A stretch of DNA of 64,000 nt from Nematopogon swammerdamellus (taxonomy: Eukaryota; Arthropoda; Insecta; Lepidoptera; Adelidae). A model generated the notes under the pieces. The model made no database searches and was not told the DNA's origin. It saw only the letters and a list, made by a program, of their open reading frames with translations. Both the position numbers and the translations under genes were made by a program. Positions 1 through 9,171 of the stretch are shown here, piece by piece. Position 1 is the first letter of the stretch; every line of letters begins with the position of its first letter. Location: positions 16,631,566 to 16,695,565 of the forward strand of contig OX336340.1 of the NCBI GenBank assembly GCA_946902875.1, read 5' to 3'.

Positions 1-369
1 ATTGCAGATGTTAACCATCCAACAAATCTCGATGAAAACATTTTCACCAAAAAGTACTATAAAATGACCGAATTTGGGAAAAAGATTCAGAGCTTTTCGT
101 CTTCAAATATGGACCCCTTCCGAACCCTGAAGTTACGAAACCCTATCCTGAAACACCCTGTATACTATCATAATCATAACAGAGTTATATTTTGGTAAAT
201 AGAAGATATATTGCCTCCGCGCCCGCGGCTACGTCCCGTCTGTGTTTACATGATATTTACTGATACACAACAACAAATATATATTTATACACAGACAGGT
301 CGATCAACAGCCTGTACGGATTGAACAACAATTTTGTGGTGTGAATGAATAACAGGTTGTTTATTAGTA

Positions 370-480
370 GAAATACTTTATTTCTCCAAAAACTCCTTAC
401 AGATATCAGCTAGATATAGGGGGGCAAAGGAGGACTGATATCCTTTACAGGGATTTCTTCCAGTCAACCTTTGGATATTT
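370..480 (-). mobile_element. LINE-type 3' tail fragment
   Basis: On the minus strand the end reads ...AAATAAAGTATT after a stretch containing CCTTTGCCCCCC and GGAGGACTGATA (in plus-strand view). Similar tails occur at 12425-12490, 26360-26465, 28200-28260 and 34130-34190, the usual pattern of 5'-truncated LINE copies. No coding part remains. Positions 1-170 hold another repeat end (AAACACCCTGTATA), not further classified. Confidence 0.4.
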
Positions 481-519
481 GAGAGTCGTATGTTGCGAAA
501 TATCTCTATCTCTTCTCTA

Positions 520-968
520 TCTTCTCTACTTCTTATAAAAGGGAACGTCTGTCTGTATGTATGTATGTATGTATGTTTGAGGTAAAATCCGGAACCGCTG
601 AACAGATTTTGATGTGGTTTGCACCAGCGTAAAGAGTGGTTCTTGAGGCTCACTATAGGCTATATACCATCACGCTAAATAGCAATAGGGCCGAGCAATA
701 TCATAGAAAGTATAGTATGAATGGAATGTAGTGTCGAATGGTAGCGCCTGTTGGAGAGGGGAGAGGACGGAGGGGAGGAGGTAGGAGGGGAGGAGGCGAG
801 GGAGTGCAAGAGGGGAAGGGAGGGTTAGGGAGGGAGAGAGAGAGAGATAGAGAATATAAGATCGGGAATATGAGAATATAAGCGATCGTTTATTATCATA
901 TTTGCGTTTAAATCGGATTTGCTGTTGAAACCGAGTCTACCGCGAGCGAAGCCGCGGGCAAAAGCTAG
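520..968 (+). mobile_element. Non-autonomous Helitron, family 1, copy 1
   Basis: Ends in a GC hairpin region GCGAGCGAAGCCGCGGGC followed by AAAAG-CTAG|T, the expected Helitron 3' form (hairpin, then CTRR, inserted before T). Contains a (TATG)n run at 553-575 and an A/G-rich stretch at 755-850. A copy in reverse orientation lies at 61944-62260 and shares the GGTTCCGGAGTTTACCTC and GGTGCAAAC blocks. No ORF. The layout resembles Lep1-type Helitrons of Lepidoptera; the exact 5' end is unclear. Confidence 0.6.
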
Positions 969-990
969 TAACTATATAAATATAGTTAGG

Positions 991-1330
991 TACCTTGTGG
1001 GGTCGGTACTTAAAAATAATAGCCCCACTGCATCTGTCCCCGTGCATGTCGTAAAAGGCGACTAAGGGATAAGGACAAGATGCCGTGCATAAGGGCGGCA
1101 GGATAGCCACCTCTCACCTTGGCACGGTCCTTCCACCAAGTCTTGTACCAGGTGGGTGTTCGTGCCTTACTTACTGCTTGATAGTTAGTCCTCTTGTCCT
1201 AATACTTTGCTAAATGTGGTGGTCAGTGTTGTGCTGTAATTTACAAAAGTACTTGCAGCACAATACCGACTACTCTGCATACCCCGATTGTCGAGATATA
1301 GGGTGTGGTATGGATGTATGTATGTAAATA
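991..1330 (+). mobile_element. SINE, head B + tail 2, copy 1
   Basis: Begins TGTGGGGTCGGTACTT, contains GTCGTAAAAGGCGACTAAGG (shared with many lepidopteran SINE copies), then TTGGCACGGTCC and TGCAGCACAATACCGACTAC, and ends CCCGATTGTCGAGATATAGG with a (TATG)n tail. The same order is present at 38327-38660 (+) and 61560-61900 (-). Confidence 0.7.
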
Positions 1331-1339
1331 TAGATTCAC

Positions 1340-1478
1340 ACCGGTTCCGAACGGTGATGCAGGAGGTATAAGAGTAAGTTTTCCCTTCAGAAAAAACTTA
1401 TTGGTGCCTGTCGGCCGGGTTCGAATGTCGGACCCAGAGAGAGTCCAAGCCAAGACCGCGCCGACCACCCGCCGATCG
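1340..1478 (-). mobile_element. tRNA-like SINE head, module D
   Basis: On the minus strand the run begins GGCGGGTGGTCGGCGCGGTC and carries a TTCGAACCCGG block like a tRNA B box about 60 bases on. The same module heads the SINE at 38714-39112. Positions 1480-1800 contain no other feature I can name. Confidence 0.45.
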
Positions 1479-1805
1479 AAAAAATGTAAGCTATATATAC
1501 TATATAATATACTCTAGCTACGGACGGCAAGCTGGGGTATTGATTAGCACATATTACGTAACAAATTATTCAATACAGCTGCGGTCAGCGTGCACGCCCC
1601 GGCATGCCACCTACCAACGACATGACATACTCGCGCGAGTACACTAGACCGCACACTGTCTCCACTTCGACATAGCGGTGGATAATGTTGCGGATGTCAC
1701 TTCTTCTATACCTACATCATTTCGCCTTTTACACAGCAACAATATATTTATCCACATACTTACTACGCACACCCTTTTAATACATCAAAATATTTAATAC
1801 ATCAT

Positions 1806-2164
1806 CAATAAATACTAATAATAAATCTATGGTCATGGAGTAAGTTACTTTGTTTTATGAGATATTGCGTTTGTTGACTCTTTGTATGATACTAAAACTA
1901 AATTGACGATTTTCAGAAATGTTTTCTGTATGTATGTATGTTCCTCTTAAACCGATCATCCGAATTCGATAAAACTGTACATGTACATTTAGCTATACGA
2001 TACACAGGATAGGCTAAATAAAATTCAGCTCCGGTTACGCTAAGATGTGGCTCTCATACAAATCGAATTGCGAACGCGCCGAAATAAAGATTCGGTAGCG
2101 GGCTTCTTACTTTCTTCTTTTTAAATACGAATTTCACGCGAGCGAAGCCGCGGACAAAAGCTAG
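1806..2164 (+). mobile_element. Non-autonomous Helitron, family 1b, copy 1
   Basis: Starts TCAATAAATACTAATAATAAA (5' TC), includes ACTTTGTTTTATGAGATATTG, a (TATG)n run and GGCTAAATAAAATTCA, and ends GCGAGCGAAGCCGCGGAC-AAAAG-CTAG. A 5' portion of the same element is repeated at 2419-2725. Confidence 0.6.
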
Positions 2165-2418
2165 TAATAATTATAATCCAATTTAATATTTCGCATATCT
2201 ACTCTATATAGGTACTATAAGTATACTACGCGTAATTATTTTATTGTGTAGGAAAAACAAACAGGAATAAAAAACAAAATTTTTTCTTCTAAAATTTACA
2301 AATATAAAAGAACTTTACAAAAGAAATAAGTACCTCCTCCATTCTGTCCTCCGAGAGAACGCTGAGTGTATCTATTACCCCAGCTGCGCTACTGCGCTGG
2401 ATAGCATTAATAAATAAA

Positions 2419-2725
2419 TCAATATACTAATAATAAATTTGTAAGGGATGGTCATGGAGTAAGTTACTTTGTTTTAGGAAATATTGAGTTTGTAGCCTCT
2501 ATGTATGATACTAAAGCTAAATTGACGATTTTTAGAAATCTTTTCTGTATGTATGTATGTATGTATGTATGTATGTTCCTCCATAACTCTTAAAGCCATA
2601 ATCCGAATTTGATGAAACTTAGTACAAACCCATTTTACTATACGGGACACAGGATAGGCTTACTAAAATTCACTTCCGGCTACGCTAAGATGTGGCTCCC
2701 ATACAAATCGAATTGTTCCAAGCGC
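2419..2725 (+). mobile_element. Helitron family 1b, 3'-truncated copy
   Basis: Parallels 1806-2110 almost base for base (GGTCATGGAGTAAGTTACTT, then AAATTGACGATTTTTAGAAA, then (TATG)7) but loses the hairpin-CTAG end. Beyond 2725 it runs into a CpG-dense block (2735-2865). Confidence 0.55.
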
Positions 2726-2734
2726 CTAAATAAT

Positions 2735-2865
2735 GGGCGGCGCGGCGCGGCGGGGGTTAGTAGCGCGTCTCGCGGAGACTGGCAGCCCGGCGGCGGGGGC
2801 GAAGGCGCGGGACGCGGCGCGGGGTGCGGTCTATTCGGTGGTCTGGCGGAGCGCGGTGTGTGTGT
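2735..2865. other. CpG-dense block, function unknown
   Basis: Very rich in GCGCGG and GGCGGGGGCG within A/T-rich flanks. Overlapping open frames on both strands (2609-2921) are just a consequence of few A/T stop codons. It might be captured host sequence inside a Helitron, or a CpG island; nothing identifies a product. Confidence 0.3.
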
Positions 2866-3236
2866 ATGCATTGTCTCGGCAGAGTTTCTTATATTTTAAT
2901 TCGATTCATAATATTATGTAGGTTAACTTCGTTAGGTATCTATTTGATTAATTTTAGGTGCAAACCTATGTAAAAGTGTTATTGCGAGTCGATGTTAGCG
3001 GATATTTATTTTACTGAAGTTCCTATTTGATTTAAGTTAATTGATCGTATGTTTATTATATTGTACGTAGTGTAGTATGCGCGGTATATTAGCGAAGAGA
3101 TTCTTATTTTTACCCGATTACGGCGAAGCGAAAAGGAGAGTTATGTTTTTGACCGGTATGTATGTATGTATGTATGTTCAACTGTTCCCTCATAATAACT
3201 TCGACACTACTTATCATAATTTGACAAATGAGGTAT

Positions 3237-3284
3237 CGTTGGATGCGTCTTGACCGTACGCTGGTCGTCAAGACGCATCCAACG
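3237..3284. repeat. Perfect 18-bp stem hairpin
   Basis: CGTTGGATGCGTCTTGAC at 3237-3254 is the exact reverse complement of 3267-3284, with a 12-base loop. It follows a (TATG)n run (3163-3179), so it is probably part of another Helitron-like element that ends near 3360. Confidence 0.7.
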
Positions 3285-3342
3285 TCTATAGGCTATAGGA
3301 TATGGCGCCCTCTAGAGGACATAAGTAATGATAAAAAATTGC

Positions 3343-5113
3343 CCGCGGCTTCGCTCGCGTGAAATTCGTATTTCAAAGGAAAAAAGTAAGTAACTAAGGG
3401 CGAGCTGGGTTCAGGTAAACGATAAACCGTCTCGAAGAAAGTGAGTAACTTTTTGAGGCCGAAGGCGAAGTTGCGTTCAGGAAGACGATAAACCTTCTCG
3501 AAGACAGTAAGTAACTATTGGCGAGGCCGAAGGCCGAGCTGCGTTCAGGAAGAGGATAAACCATCTTTAAGAAAGTAAGTAACAAAGGGCGAGGCCGAAG
3601 GCCGAGCTGCGTTCAGGAAGAGGATAACCTTTTCGAAGAAAGTAAGTAATTATGGGCGAGGCCGAAGGCCGAGCTGCGTTCAGGATGAGGGTAAACTTTT
3701 CGAAGAAAGTAAGTAACAGAGGGCGAGGCTGATGGCGGAGCTGCGTTCAGGAAAACGATAAACCTTCTCGAAGACAGTAAGTAACTATGGGCGAGGCCGA
3801 AGGCCGAGCTGCGTTCAGGAAGAGGATAACCTTTTCGAAGAAAGTAAGTAACAGAGGGCGAGGCCGAAGGCCGAGCTGCGTTCAGGAAGACGATAAACCT
3901 TTTCGAAGACAGTAAGTAAATATGGGCGAGGCCGAAGGCCGAGCTGCATTCAGCATGCGGGTAAACTTTTCGAAGAAAGTAAGTAACAGAGGGCGAGGCC
4001 GCAGGCCGAGCTGCGTTCAGGAAAACGATAAACCTTCTCGAAGACAGTAAGTAACTATGGGCGAGGCCGAAGGCCGAGCTGCGTTCAGGAAGAGGATGAC
4101 CTGTTCGAAGAAAGTAAGTAACAGAGGGCGAGGCCGAAGGCCGAGCTTCGTTCAGGAAGACGATAAACCTTTTCGAAGACAGTAAGTAACTATAGGCGAG
4201 GCCGAAGGCCGAGCTGCGTTCAGGAAGACGATAAATTCTCGAAGACGGTAAGTAACTATGGGCAAGGCTGAAGGCCGAGATGTGTTCAGGAAGAGGATAA
4301 ACCTTTTCGAAGAAAGTAAGTAACAAAGAAGTTACTTTCTTCGAGAAGATTTATGGTCTTCCTGAACGCAGCTCGGCCTTCGGACTCGCCCTCGGTTACA
4401 TTCATCGAAAAGGTTATCCTCTTCCTGAACGCAACTCGGCCTTCGGCCTCGCCCTTTGTTACTTACTTCTTAAAGATGGTTTATCCTCTTCCTGAACGCA
4501 GCTCGGCCTTCGGCCTCGCCCATAGTTACTTACTATCTTCGAAAAGGTTTATCGTCTTCCTGAACGCAGCTCGGCCTTCGGCCTCGCCCTCTGTTACTTA
4601 CTTTCTTAGAAAATGTTATCCTCTTCCTGAACGCAGCTCGGCCTTCGGCCTCGCCCATAGTTACTTACTGTCTTCGAGAAGGTTCAATTTTCCTGAACGC
4701 AGCTCGGCCTTCGGCCTCGCCCTCTGTTACTTACTTTCTTCGAAAAGTTTACCCTCATCCTGAACGAAGCTCGGCCTTCGGCCTCGCCCATAGTTACTTA
4801 CTTTCTTCGAAAATGTTATCCTCTTCCTGAACGCAGCTCGGCCTTCGGCCTCGCCCTTTGTTACTTACTTTCTTATAGATGGTTTGTCCTCTTCCTGAAC
4901 GCAGCTCGGCCTTCGGCCTCGCCCATAGTTACTTACTGTCTTCGAGAAGGTTTATCGTCTTCCTGAACGCAACTCCACCTTCGGCCTCAAAAAGTTACTC
5001 ACTTTCTTCGAGATGGTTTATCGTTTACCTGAACCCAGCTCGCCCTTAGTTACTTACTTTCTTCCTTTGAAATAAAAATTTCACGCGAGCGAAGCCGCGG
5101 GCAAAAGCTAGTT
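3343..5113. repeat. Head-to-head minisatellite (67-68 bp units) between inverted Helitron ends
   Basis: About 14 units in one direction (3400-4326) and about 11 in the other (4330-5050) meet at TAACAAAGAAGTTACTTTC. Each unit contains GGGCGAGGCCGAAGGCCGAG (hairpin GGCC-GAA-GGCC), GCTGCGTTCAGGAAGA and TTCGAAGAAAGTAAGTAAC. The outer edges are two inverted copies of the Helitron 3' sequence: TTGCCCGCGGCTTCGCTCGC at 3341 and GCGAGCGAAGCCGCGGGC-AAAAG-CTAG at 5083-5112. Long open frames (up to 237 codons) arise only because the unit lacks stops. Confidence 0.9.
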
Positions 5114-5639
5114 AATAATAAATTAATAATAATTAATATATATATTAATATATTAATTAATAATTAATTTATTAGATTAATTTATAAGTTTGCAATCATT
5201 ACTGGTAGCTGTTCAGGATATAATAAAATAAGGACAAATTTCTCCTCGTGTTGGCCGAGAAATTATGCAGTTGACTGATTGGTTGAGTGAGAGATACAAT
5301 AGGTATGCACACGGTACTCACTCGTATGTTGCACCACCAACCACTTCCTATCCAGACAACCATCCCAGGCATTTTCATATACCTACAATCTTTTTTACAG
5401 AATCTGCCATTGTTGGCTATCTGAGACGTATATAATTTCTCTATAATAAATATACGTCTATGATAGCCTGTACTTGGCTGTACTTATCACCTGATACAAC
5501 TTAAGTCACTTGGTCAACTAGGTGACATGTCAGTGCTTTCCTTTGATGTACCAGCTGCACTGAAATGGATGGCACGCGTGATTTTTGAAGTGAAAACTTC
5601 TTTAGCGGCGCTTGGCACTTTTTTAGGTGAGTAAAAAAT

Positions 5640-6030
5640 GTATAACTCGGGACAACGCGAAATCGCGTCAGCGTCATTTTTAAAATGAAACCTTAAGTCA
5701 TTGCATTAAGGGTTAAGTTAGAGTGGCACGGGATCTGCCGGCACTCCCGGAGTGCACCTGTTAAGTAGGGTTCGGTAACACGTTTATGTCTGTCCATTCT
5801 ACTAAGTTCTGCAAAGTGAATGTAGGGTTCCGTAACAAATACATGTCTGTCCGTTCTACTAAATTTTACAATTTTCAACCAAGGTCCTCCGACGGTTATT
5901 TTATAATAAAAGTAGGGTTCCGTAACACGTTTATGTCTGTCCATTCTACTAAGTTCTGCAAAATGAATCTAGGGTTCCGTAATAAATGCATGTCTGTCCG
6001 TTCTACTAAATTTTACATAATTTTTTTTTT
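5640..6030 (+). repeat. Short tandem duplications, GGTTCCGTAAC units
   Basis: Four blocks of form AGGGTT(C)CGTAAC...ATGTCTGTCC(A/G)TTCTACTAA occur between 5766 and 6015, spaced roughly 60-120 bp, flanked by two copies of GCCGGCACTCCCGGAGTGCA (5738 and 6061). The short hairpin GCACTCC-C-GGAGTGC may mark the ends of the unit. Sequence 5120-5640 is A/T-rich and holds a divergent SINE-like stretch (5500-5580), otherwise nothing I can name. Confidence 0.5.
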
Positions 6031-6049
6031 AAGCAATGTTACGGTGTTT

Positions 6050-7190
6050 TTTTCACTTTTGCCGGCACTCCCGGAGTGCAACTGTGGCTTTTTTTTAATG
6101 TTTCGTTCGACCTTCATTCGCTGCAGTCATAGACTAATATTGTGCGGTAGGGTGGTGGTACCTGAAAATTAGATTTTTATTTTGAGTAATTTCAAATTTA
6201 GTGTACGAGTTCCTAAAGCAGCACATTAGTATGGCCATCTAGCGAGGAAACGCCGCTAGCGCATGCGGTATAGTGCCTAGGCCTGCATCGTCCCCCTTAC
6301 AGGACGATTTTAGGATATTTTAGGCCTTCAGATCCAATTATATGCTTTGTTTTTTTAATTATTTATATTTCGCATTTAAGTTTTTAGTTTGAAGAACCCT
6401 GAGCGCGGTAGTGGACGGATTTAACCCCAGTAGGAAGGATGTTATTTACAGATTACCTACATGTATGCTAAACTTTTAGTTTTAAATCTTTAACAAATAA
6501 GTATAACACCGAAGCGGTGTGGAAGAAGCCTACATCCAGGATCTAGAAGATTGTCCGAAGTTTGATTACTGTATTCGAGTGTGTGGATAGAGTGTGCTTT
6601 ATTTCTAGCACCATTCGAATTCAGTGCTTGAACCTGGATCATCACCAAACATCATCATCAGCTTGTGTCATCTTATAGGTTCATCATCGAGCTACAAGTT
6701 AGTGTAATTTGAAACGACATCATGCTTCATCGTCAGCCATCATCGTGCATCATCGTCTATCGTCGAGAAAGAAGAACTTGTATCAATTACAACCGATATC
6801 TAAGATTGCAAAGATGTAAATTCTTCAAAAACAATTTTCTTTGCATTTAAAACACTTACATGTTTCGATCATAAAATATATAAATATGAATATCTGAAAT
6901 AAAAAAAAAATCTAGTTACTTTTGTTCTAAACGCCTCCATTAGATTATTACTAAATAAAAGTTCAATAACCCAAATCTGTCATTTGAGTTCCAGAATCAC
7001 ATGTTAGTAGTCGTGTTACGTGTTATTTTGATAAATATTTGTACATTTCCAATTTTCAGCTGTGATCTCACATCGTTTTCCAGAAAATGACTTTTATTTG
7101 GGTACGAAACCTGACATGTCAGTCAGTCAGTCAGCGTATATACCACTGCTGGACATGCGTCAGCGATACGGAACCACTGCTTTCCGCCGA
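6050..7190. other. Unassigned non-coding stretch
   Basis: No coding signal. It contains CATCATCAT-rich sequence (6640-6770) and an A/T-rich part (6830-6960). It may be the decayed end of a retroelement, but I see neither paired LTRs nor conserved protein. Confidence 0.25.
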
Positions 7191-7244
7191 CGACGTACTT
7201 GCTGTCGTCATTCCACCTGACATAGTGGGCTATATAATAATATA

Positions 7245-7650
7245 CTGCACCTATGATGTCAACCCATCAGACCTCAGTGTACTAGGCACCGTGCCCTTTG
7301 GTCGGCTACACTGAAATGGAAAAATACGAACTAGCCGCTTCTAGCTACTTTCATTAGCACGCACTTTCGTATAGATTCGCAATAATAAGAGTGTGACATA
7401 TTGTAACAATATTTAGTTTTTTTGTGTTCAATAAAATAAAATGTAGTGCGGTGGTATTAATCTATAAGGGTTAAAAACTACCACCAATTAAGATAAGGGA
7501 AGGTATCTATAGTGTTGCGTGGAATCCGAACCGCTCCATACAACAACGCAACCAAGCACAGTGCAATGCAAATTCCGCGGGTGCCAGCGGGATAGCGACA
7601 CGCCACTGTTTCGGGTTGGAGTAGGATACAACGGTCGGGAATTGTGAGAA
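7245..7650 (-). mobile_element. Old SINE copy with tail 1 and a diverged head
   Basis: Read on the minus strand: GGTTCGGATTCCACGCAACA, TTGGTGGTAG, then ACCGCACT and AGTGTAGCCGACCAAAGGGC, in the same order as the SINE at 18841-19226. The head no longer resembles 5S RNA, and about 100 bases (7320-7440) separate parts of the tail. Confidence 0.45.
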
Positions 7651-7877
7651 TCGGGAAATGCAAAACTAGGAATTATACCAAAAAGTAAAATGCTATTGAC
7701 ATAGATAATTAATAAACCAACATATTTTTTTTTAAAACCTTGCTATAGTCACGTCATGACTTTATAATTAAATTCAAAGGAATTTTCATGATTTTTTTCT
7801 ATCGAACGAAGTTAATCAAGTCGTGTTTTCCAAAAGCTGAATATGGATGGTATACCATTGTGAGTTTGATGTTGAAA

Positions 7878-8282
7878 AAAAAACTAGAAAAAAAACAGCT
7901 GTACAAAAAACTAGAAAATAACAAGGACACAAGCCTGGGTAAGAAATCGTGCAATACTAGCGTGCTGTCTTCTCATGTCGGATGCCAAAGGGCACATTGT
8001 GTCGCTGCGTCAGCGGAATAAGTAATAAATTGAGACTTTTAACAGACTAATATAAAAACGTGGGGCGCATGTTATTTATTACGCATATTATACGCCCCAC
8101 GTTTTTATATTAGTCTGTTAAAAGTCTCAATTTATTACTTATTCCGCTGACGCAGCGACACAATGTGCCCTTTGGCATCCGACATGAGAAGACAGCACGC
8201 TAGTATTGCACGATTTCTTACCCAGGCTTGTGTCCTTGTTATTTTCTAGTTTTTTGTACAGCTGTTTTTTTTCTAGTTTTTT
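7878..8282. repeat. Perfect 190-bp inverted repeat (giant palindrome)
   Basis: Left arm 7878-8067 and right arm 8093-8282 are reverse complements with no mismatch that I could find; the spacer is 25 bp (8068-8092). The arms contain TGCGTCAGCGGAATAAGTAA and AACAGACTAATATAAAAACG. Transcription of either strand would give a hairpin RNA with a 190-bp stem. The left flank holds TTTTTTTCTATCGAACGAAG, which recurs at 20024. It could be a foldback element or a recent inverted duplication. Confidence 0.9.
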
Positions 8283-8445
8283 ATTTTTAATAAAACCGTT
8301 TAACTTAAAAGTTTTTTTACCTATTTTTTTATTTACTCGTTTTTAGTTTGTTTTTTGGCTCGTACTTATCATTCATTACGTAAACTCGTCATCCTTTCCA
8401 ACTCTCTCATTGCATCTTTGTTACTCGGTTTCTTACCTGTTAATT

Positions 8446-8879
8446 TTATTTTATTTTTTTTTTATTGACAGCGCGACATATGGCACCGAGCCACCCATAA
8501 GGTGTCTAACGACGCCCATGGACATTCGGTCGTATGCGGGGGTTGCGAATGCCATGCCGGCCTGACAGGTACCCATTCACGCCCCTCTTGAAGGACCCGA
8601 GACTGTACTTGGGGGGAAATATATGGGCAGGGAGAGCGTTCCAGAGTTTACCGGTTCTGTAGAGGAAAGATCTGCAGAATCGATTGGTACGCATCCGCGG
8701 TAAGTCCAGTGTGTAGGGATGCAATCCCTGCCCAGTGCGCGTGGTGCGAAGGTGGAAAGGGGACGGCGGGATCGCATTAAATAGCTCCTCCGAGCACTCC
8801 CCATGGAATAAGCGATAGAAGACACTTAGGGAGCCGACATCCCTACGGTGTTGCAGTGGTTCTAGATCGCAATTACTCA
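8446..8879 (-). mobile_element. 5'-truncated LINE, C-terminal end (pseudogene)
   Basis: The minus strand encodes VGSLSVFYRLFHGECSEELF then IPPSPFHLRTTRTGQGLHPY, TLDLPRMRTNRFCRSFLYRT and GKLWNALPAHIFPPKYSLGSF. This is the cysteine-poor C-terminal segment that follows reverse transcriptase in CR1/jockey-type LINEs. A T-rich run (8446-8465) is the remnant of its A tail. A longer copy of the same family is at 48080-49520 and a 3' scrap in the other direction at 21700-21785. It abuts the helicase remnant at 8879. Confidence 0.75.
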
Positions 8880-9165
8880 CAATCAAGCTCCTCAATACAT
8901 AACCCTTCTAAAGACTTTACGCGACTCAATGCAACATACGCCTGACCCTCCTCAAATAGTCTGGAGCCCAAATACACGACAGCACGGTCAACAGTACTGC
9001 CCTGCATTTTATGGACAGTGGAGGCCCATGACAAATTATCGGTAACATCCGTCTCTCAGCTGTTCCATAATTAAACTTTGCTGGAAACTGTATGGCTTTA
9101 GGATGGATAAGGTGTCCGCCGTCTCTTTCAAAATCAATTTGAACAGATGGTATGTCTGTTTCATA
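8879..9165 (-). pseudogene. PIF1-type helicase C-terminus, Helitron remnant
   Basis: Minus strand, two frames joined by a frameshift near 9030. First [25 protein letters not shown], then [47 protein letters not shown]. The VHKMQG and [10 protein letters not shown] blocks are the last helicase motifs of PIF1/RecD-like proteins, as in the Rep/Helicase of autonomous Helitrons. Only the last ~90 residues remain. The left edge meets a LINE and the right edge runs straight into the 130-bp satellite. Confidence 0.8.
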
Positions 9166-9171
9166 CTTTTG

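Noticed and set aside
3613..4763. Long open frames (237 and 136 codons) as repeat-protein genes
   Set aside because: They lie wholly in the 67-68 bp minisatellite, exist on both sides of the inversion, and change frame each unit.
6050..6900. LTR retrotransposon
   Set aside because: No pair of direct long repeats, primer-binding site or polyprotein motifs could be found.
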